Below are positions 8,103 through 10,816 of a stretch of 10,816 bases of DNA, piece by piece. The position numbers and the translations under genes were made by a program. The stretch lies in contig CAZTTQ010000025.1 of the NCBI GenBank assembly GCA_964616135.1, forward strand, positions 1 through 10,816, given 5' to 3'. Under the pieces are notes generated by a model. The model did no database searches. It worked only from the letters and a program-made list of their open reading frames with translations, and was not told where the DNA came from. Source of the DNA: JAJYIV01 sp964616135 (lineage in GTDB: Bacteria > Patescibacteriota > Patescibacteriia > UBA9934 > GWF2-40-263). Position 1 is the stretch's first letter. The number at the start of each line of letters is the position of its first letter.

Positions 8103-8116
8103 CCGATAGTTTTCCT

Positions 8117-9244
8117 ATGCCGGAAGAGTTCTGGAGCACCTTTGCCGTCTACTTCGTCCTCTTCGGGGGACTGGGGGTGCTTTGGTTGCTCCGCCGGCAT
8201 AAAAAGCAGTCGTCCACGGCCCAGGAATTCTTCCGCGACCTGACGGAACTGGCCCGGGAGAAAAAAATAGACCCCGTGGTCGGCCGTGAGGAGGAAATCG
8301 ACCGCATCATCCACGTCATCGCGCGCCGGACCAAAAACAACCCGCTCCTCATCGGCGCGCCGGGGGTAGGGAAGACCGCCATCGTGGAGGGCTTGGCCCA
8401 CCGCATCGCGTCCGGCGACGTGCCGGACGTGTTGAAGGACAAGCGTTTGTTGGAATTGAACTTAAGCGAACTCATCTCCGGGACCAAGTATCGCGGGGAA
8501 TTTGAAGGCCGTCTGCGCGCGGTCACTAAGGAATTGGAAGGCGCCCCGCGCTCCACGATCCTGTTCATCGACGAAATCCATATCGTGGAGCAGACGAAAG
8601 GTGTGGAAGGCGCCTTGTCCGCGGCCGACATTCTGAAGCCGGCGCTTGCGCGTGGGGATTTACCGGTTATCGGTGCCACCACGTTCGCGGAGTATGAAAA
8701 ATACATCCGCGCGGAGCCGGCGCTCGATCGTCGCTTCCAGCCGGTGTACGTCGCGGAGCCGACGCCTGAAGCAGCGCTTCTCGTGCTGCGCGGCGTGCGT
8801 CCGCTGTATGAACAGCACCACGGCGTTTCCGTCACGGAAGAAGCCTTGGAAGCGGCCGTGAACCTCTCCAAAAAACTCAAAAGCCGCCACCTGCCGGACA
8901 AGGCAATCGACCTGATCGACGAGGCATGTGCCAAGGTGTCCGTGGAAGCGGCCGGCATCCACCGCGTTCGCTTGGGCCTCATGCACGGCGCCGCCAAAAA
9001 AGCCAAAGCCCGCGCCAAAGCGACGGCGCCGGTGTGGGAAGAAGCGCATGCGGCTTCCGTGAAGGCGATGAAAACGGACCCGGCGTTAAAGGAGGCCAGC
9101 CGTGTCGTTTCGGCCCGTCTCAAAAAATCCGGATTGAAACTGCAACGCGGGGAAGTATGTCCGCCTGCCACGCCCTGTGTCACCGCTGCGGACGTAGAAG
9201 CGGTCCTGAACGAATGGGACGAATTGTCCCGCCGCGAGGCATAG
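8117..9244 (+). CDS. Membrane-anchored AAA+ ATPase, ClpA/ClpB D1 domain only (375 aa)
   Basis: One transmembrane helix (about 8-26, FAVYFVLFGGLGVLWLL) is followed by RRHKK, which predicts N-outside topology with the ATPase in the cytoplasm. Residues 41-280 are a Clp/Hsp100 first-ring AAA+ module: DPVVGREEEIDRII (52-65), Walker A GAPGVGKT (80-87), pore-loop KYRGEFEGRL (124-133; Y125), Walker B ILFIDEIH (148-155; D152, E153), sensor 1 GATT (186-189), Arg finger DRRF (204-207), and the small-lobe signature LPDKAIDLIDEA (259-270). A charged linker follows, and VTAADVEAVLNEW (355-367) resembles the VTeeDIaeVVsrW junction before the second ring; the protein stops there. It lacks the Clp N-domain, the M-domain coiled coil, the second ring and any ClpP-binding loop. 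It could unfold or remodel a membrane or exported substrate. The ATG at 8117 has no SD; 14 bases separate it from the surface-protein gene, so it is probably co-transcribed. Confidence 0.9.
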   Translation: MPEEFWSTFAVYFVLFGGLGVLWLLRRHKKQSSTAQEFFRDLTELAREKKIDPVVGREEEIDRIIHVIARRTKNNPLLIGAPGVGKTAIVEGLAHRIASGDVPDVLKDKRLLELNLSELISGTKYRGEFEGRLRAVTKELEGAPRSTILFIDEIHIVEQTKGVEGALSAADILKPALARGDLPVIGATTFAEYEKYIRAEPALDRRFQPVYVAEPTPEAALLVLRGVRPLYEQHHGVSVTEEALEAAVNLSKKLKSRHLPDKAIDLIDEACAKVSVEAAGIHRVRLGLMHGAAKKAKARAKATAPVWEEAHAASVKAMKTDPALKEASRVVSARLKKSGLKLQRGEVCPPATPCVTAADVEAVLNEWDELSRREA

Positions 9245-9280
9245 CAAAAGCCCCGTCTCTTACGAGATGGGGCTTTGCGT
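9244..9280 (+). terminator. Terminator after the ATPase gene, usable on both strands
   Basis: The arms 9244-9259 and 9264-9278 pair through GCAAA-GCCCC and TCTC, with one bulged A and one G-T wobble. The loop is TTAC. On the + strand the stem ends in CTTTGC; on the - strand it ends in GGGGCTTTTGC, a better T-run. It starts at the last base of the TAG stop. Confidence 0.85.
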
Positions 9281-9407
9281 ATTCGGACGGAAGATTCGGT
9301 ATGCAGGCTTACAAAGTAATTTCATCCTGTCGTTTCTTCGGGAGCTTCTGTACTCACTGATGCCCGTAAAAGGGCCGTCTGAACTTCATGGGTTGCAACC
9401 AACAGAA
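9244..9407 (-). ncRNA. Candidate small RNA or untranslated transcript, leftward
   Basis: A leftward promoter (TTGACA, 17 bases, TGG-TACTAT) would start transcription near 9407, and the hairpin at 9244-9280 read on the - strand ends in a T-run. The roughly 165-base transcript holds no convincing gene: only three tiny ORFs (11, 11 and 21 codons). It does not resemble tRNA, tmRNA, SRP RNA, RNase P RNA or 6S RNA by the motifs I can check. Support comes only from promoter plus terminator. Confidence 0.27.
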
Positions 9408-9413
9408 GGGAAT

Positions 9414-9442
9414 ATAGTACCAGAAATCGAGGATTTTGTCAA
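9414..9442 (-). promoter_or_regulatory. Leftward sigma-70-type promoter
   Basis: On the - strand, TTGACA (9442-9437), a 17-base spacer and TACTAT (9419-9414), preceded by TGG, form an extended -10 promoter. The spacer end TTCTGGTA is shared with the promoter at 2816-2844. No protein gene is visible downstream. Confidence 0.55.
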
Positions 9443-9467
9443 TGGTGTTCCCCAAACCGTTGACAAA
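9435..9467. repeat. 12-bp palindrome overlapping two -35 boxes (possible operator)
   Basis: The arms TTTGTCAATGGT (9435-9446) and ACCGTTGACAAA (9456-9467) pair at all 12 positions (one G-T) around a 9-base spacer. They contain the leftward and rightward TTGACA boxes. A dimeric repressor site is possible, but part of the symmetry follows simply from two facing -35 boxes. Confidence 0.6.
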
Positions 9468-9490
9468 TAGTCGTTTTTGCTGCCTATATA
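9460..9490 (+). promoter_or_regulatory. Rightward promoter for the small exported protein
   Basis: TTGACA (9460-9465) is followed after 19 bases by TATATA (9485-9490). The spacer is longer than the ideal 17, so the promoter may be weak or regulated. Transcription would start near 9497, about 45 bases before the ATG at 9542. Confidence 0.55.
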
Positions 9491-9531
9491 GCTATTGTCC
9501 TACCTCGGTATTTCGCCGATGGCCTGGAAAC

Positions 9532-9535
9532 GGAG
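9532..9535 (+). promoter_or_regulatory. Shine-Dalgarno GGAG before the small exported protein
   Basis: GGAG lies 6 bases before the ATG at 9542. It supports this start and is the second of the only two evident SD sites in the window. Confidence 0.6.
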
Positions 9536-9541
9536 AGACAC

Positions 9542-9928
9542 ATGCGTTCGTTGATCGTTCTTGTCCTTTGGTCTTGGGGATCCGTTCTTTGGGCGGAGGA
9601 AGTGGAACGCCCGCGCCCCGTCCAGGTTTCCTTGCCGTCCGGTACGCCCCTTCCGCCACTACAGCTCTCTCTCCCGGACGGTTCGGTGCCCCTCCCGCTG
9701 CAGCTGTCCGTCTCGAGTGTTCCGACAGCCTCCGTACATGTACGGCAGAAGGAGTCGGCCTCCGTCCGAGTTTTCGCGGCACCCCCGCGCTGGTCTGCGT
9801 CCATGCACTGGCATCTCATCAATGCATACCAGTTTCGGACACGTCCCCCCATGCCGGCCCCAAGCAGGCCAATGCCGTGCCCGGGGCCATATCGTCCGGT
9901 GTTTTCATCGCGGAGACACCGTCGTTAG
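9542..9928 (+). CDS. Small exported proline-rich protein (128 aa)
   Basis: I do not recognise a family. Residues 1-18 (MRSLIVLVLWSWGSVLWA) look like a signal peptide with a cut after A18, before EEVERPRP. The mature part holds a tandem 13-residue repeat, SLPSGTPLPPLQL (30-42) and SLPDGSVPLPLQL (43-55), and a run of alternating strand-like units (VQVS, LQLS, LQLS, VHVR, VRVF). After residue 80 the protein becomes Pro/Arg/Met-rich and ends RRHRR, unlike the first half; this tail could be genuine or result from a frameshift. Promoter, GGAG and a terminator 15 bases after the TAG make it a self-contained unit. A longer frame overlaps it from 9436 but has no start signals and looks non-coding before 10021. 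Confidence 0.62.
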   Translation: MRSLIVLVLWSWGSVLWAEEVERPRPVQVSLPSGTPLPPLQLSLPDGSVPLPLQLSVSSVPTASVHVRQKESASVRVFAAPPRWSASMHWHLINAYQFRTRPPMPAPSRPMPCPGPYRPVFSSRRHRR

Positions 9929-9942
9929 TCGCTGCCGTTTCC

Positions 9943-9983
9943 GTCGGTCCTTCCCGTATTGGGGAGGAGCCGACGTTTTTCTT
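9943..9983 (+). terminator. Terminator after the small exported protein
   Basis: The stem GTCGG-TCCT-T-CCC (9943-9955) pairs with GGG-G-AGGA-CCGAC (9961-9974) with one bulged G and one wobble. The loop is GTATT and the tail is GTTTTTCTT. The last two T bases are also the first two of the next TTGACA box. Confidence 0.78.
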
Positions 9984-10012
9984 GACAGGGCAGGGGGTTG
10001 GATGCGAAGAAT
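9982..10012 (+). promoter_or_regulatory. Possible promoter of the Phd-like gene
   Basis: A perfect TTGACA (9982-9987) follows the terminator. The best -10 candidate is AAGAAT (10007-10012) at a 19-base spacing, matching 4 of 6 positions. Transcription would start within a base or two of the ATG at 10021, giving a leaderless message. The -35 is good; the -10 is weak. Confidence 0.4.
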
Positions 10013-10020
10013 GGGCCCAT

Positions 10021-10434
10021 ATGAACGACGCCTTCAAGCGCATCCTGGCCCTCGCCCGCCGTACGGGAGACCGGCTGATCGTCACCGACCCGGATGGGCT
10101 GGAGGCGTTCGCGTTGCTCAGTCTCGACCAATATGAAGAGCTGCTGGGCGGCCCCAAGGACGAACCGCCGCTCCCTCCGCCCCCTCCGGACCTGCCTCCC
10201 CCCATTCCGGCCGCACAGGATATCCCCACCGTCGCGTTCCATGACCCGGAACCCCCCTTGGAACCCCAAGAATCGGCCCCGTTCCCGCCGCCGCCTGTTT
10301 CCGCCCCAGTTTCCGTCCCCGTTTTGGAAGAAAAACAACCTGAAAAACCGCCCGTTTCCCAAGCGCTTCCGCCCATTTCCGGGGAGGAAGACGACTTCGG
10401 GGAAGAGCAGTTTTACCTCGAGCCAGTGGAGTGA
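10021..10434 (+). CDS. Phd/YefM-like N-terminus with proline-rich tail (137 aa)
   Basis: Residues 1-42 (MNDAFKRILALARRTGDRLI, then VTDPDGLEAFALLSLDQYEELL) resemble the core of Phd/YefM antitoxins, where a strand pair and a LxSLxxYExLL helix follow a short basic helix. Residues 45-115 are a disordered Pro-rich region (PPLPPPPPDLPPPIP and PFPPPPVSAPVSVPV), and the C-terminus is acidic and aromatic (GEEDDFGEEQFYLEPVE). No toxin gene is next to it, so an antitoxin role is unlikely; a scaffold or regulatory role is possible. The start at 10021 is preferred over the long upstream extension because this N-terminus forms a compact domain and the terminator at 9943-9983 interrupts the extension. There is no SD. 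It is the last gene before tuf. Confidence 0.8.
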   Translation: MNDAFKRILALARRTGDRLIVTDPDGLEAFALLSLDQYEELLGGPKDEPPLPPPPPDLPPPIPAAQDIPTVAFHDPEPPLEPQESAPFPPPPVSAPVSVPVLEEKQPEKPPVSQALPPISGEEDDFGEEQFYLEPVE

Positions 10435-10456
10435 ACCCCACTGGCTTGCGCGTTTT
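10421..10456 (+). terminator. Hairpin overlapping the stop codon of the Phd-like gene
   Basis: The 9-bp arms AGCCAGTGG (10421-10429) and CCACTGGCT (10438-10446) enclose an 8-base loop that includes the TGA stop. They are followed by TGCGCGTTTT, a weak T-run 7 bases from the stem. Termination may be partial, and the right arm abuts the tuf promoter. Confidence 0.6.
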
Positions 10457-10474
10457 AAGGAGTTCTGCTATCCT
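10446..10474 (+). promoter_or_regulatory. tuf: Likely tuf promoter, extended -10
   Basis: TTGCGC (10446-10451), a 17-base spacer and TATCCT (10469-10474), preceded by TGC, give an extended -10. Transcription would begin near 10481, about 100 bases before the tuf ATG. A second option in the same gap is TTGGTT (10491-10496), 17 bases, TATTTC. Confidence 0.5.
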
Positions 10475-10524
10475 TCGCCTCACCTTCCTATTGGTTCTTC
10501 ATAGGAATTTAACTATTTCGTGAT

Positions 10525-10561
10525 CCGTTTTCGCTTCGCCTCACGGTCGAAACGAAAGCGG
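10525..10561 (+). promoter_or_regulatory. Long hairpin in the tuf leader
   Basis: The arms 10525-10538 and 10548-10561 pair over 14 positions (one G-T wobble, one C-A mismatch) around the 9-base loop CCTCACGGT. No T-run follows, so it is not a terminator. It ends 18 bases before the ATG and could influence initiation or mRNA stability. Confidence 0.5.
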
Positions 10562-10579
10562 TCGCACGCACCATAACGT

Positions 10580-10816
10580 ATGGCAGACGTCTTTCAACGC
10601 ACCAAGCCGCACGTGAACGTCGGTACCATCGGTCACGTCGACCACGGTAAGACCACGACCACGGCGGCCATCCTCGCCGTCTTGAACGCCAAGGGCATGA
10701 ACGCCCAGAAGAAGGGCATCGATGACTTGGACAAGGCTCCGGAATCTAAGTCCCGCGGCATTACCATCGCCACGGCCCACTGTGAGTACGAATCCGACAA
10801 GCGCCACTATGCGCAC
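10580..10816 (+). CDS. tuf: Elongation factor Tu, N-terminal 79 residues (partial)
   Basis: EF-Tu brings aminoacyl-tRNA to the ribosomal A site as a GTP complex. The visible part has MADVFQRTKPHVNVGTIGH at the N-terminus, the P-loop GHVDHGKT (18-25), and the switch I motif RGITIATAHCEY (59-70); the rest is outside the window. The start is fixed by the family N-terminus; the upstream bases (cgcaccataacgt) have no SD. In most bacteria tuf directly follows fusA in this order; here seven genes lie between, and tuf has its own promoter and a structured leader of about 100 bases. Confidence 0.97.
   Translation, partial: MADVFQRTKPHVNVGTIGHVDHGKTTTTAAILAVLNAKGMNAQKKGIDDLDKAPESKSRGITIATAHCEYESDKRHYAH

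Larger units (their letters stand above)
9281..9541. other. Intergenic region with divergent promoters, no convincing gene
   Basis: This gap is lower in GC than its surroundings. It contains the facing -35 boxes described separately. Short + strand frames at 9301-9360 (19 codons) and 9360-9470 (36 codons) overlap as TGATG, but they have no SD or homology that I recognise and the second ends inside the rightward promoter, so they are not called as genes. Confidence 0.6.

Noticed and set aside
7805..8116. An N-terminal extension of 104 codons to the AAA+ ATPase
   Set aside because: It overlaps the end of the second surface-protein gene in another frame and is Arg/Cys-rich. The ATG at 8117 gives a sensible membrane helix.
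9301..9470. Two small + strand frames (19 and 36 codons) overlapping as TGATG
   Set aside because: No SD, no recognisable family, and the second ends inside the promoter for the next gene.
9436..10434. A 332-codon frame covering the small exported gene and the Phd-like gene
   Set aside because: Only its last 137 codons look like protein. The start lies within the palindrome and before the promoter's -10, and the frame runs through a terminator.
3575..10434. Use of genetic code 25 (TGA as glycine)
   Set aside because: TGA closes the genes ending at 3577, 6574 and 10434 at sensible places, just before terminators or the next start.

Overview
The window is the str ribosomal/translation cluster of a GC-rich bacterium, read left to right on the + strand: the 3' end of rpsL, complete rpsG and fusA, then about 7.8 kb of other genes, then the 5' end of tuf. 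The likely host is a member of the Patescibacteria (Candidate Phyla Radiation). The clues are the style of EF-G and EF-Tu, the near absence of Shine-Dalgarno sequences before ATG codons, surface proteins ending in a WSD-like/LPVxG-like tail, and the short Phd-like protein with a proline tail before tuf. This placement is inference; no 16S gene is present. TGA is used as a stop (fusA excepted, several other genes), so the code-25 lineages are excluded.

Layout. (1) 1-2762: rpsL, rpsG, fusA, closed by an 18-bp perfect hairpin. (2) 2816-3617: a self-contained unit with TTGACA promoter, AGGAGG ribosome site, an unrecognised 231-aa gene and its own terminator. (3) 3647-4672: an APH-fold small-molecule kinase resembling N-acetylhexosamine 1-kinase. 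(4) 4696-9280: a three-gene unit starting at an extended -10 promoter: two paralogous membrane-anchored or secreted multidomain surface proteins (615 and 506 aa), then a membrane-anchored AAA+ protein that is only the first ATPase ring of a ClpA/ClpB protein; a hairpin terminator closes it. (5) 9281-9541: intergenic region with back-to-back promoters whose -35 boxes form a palindrome; the leftward one could make a small RNA. (6) 9542-9983: a small exported proline-rich protein with its own promoter, SD and terminator. (7) 10021-10456: a 137-aa protein with Phd/YefM-like N-terminus and proline-rich tail. (8) 10446-10816: promoter, structured leader and start of tuf.

How the genes fit together. 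The flanks are core translation genes. The most interesting part is the 4696-9280 unit: its first two products have the same N-terminal and C-terminal domains, paired cysteines in each domain, and different middle domains (one MopE-like, probably Ca/Cu-binding). They are co-transcribed with a Clp-D1 ATPase tethered to the membrane with its ring on the cytoplasmic side. A cell-envelope assembly or quality-control role is a reasonable hypothesis but is not shown by the sequence. The sugar-kinase-like gene just upstream could feed envelope glycan synthesis or salvage.

Two genes (2882-3577 and 9542-9928) differ from all others by having canonical promoters and SD sequences; all other visible starts lack SD and have pyrimidine-rich or unstructured upstream sequence.
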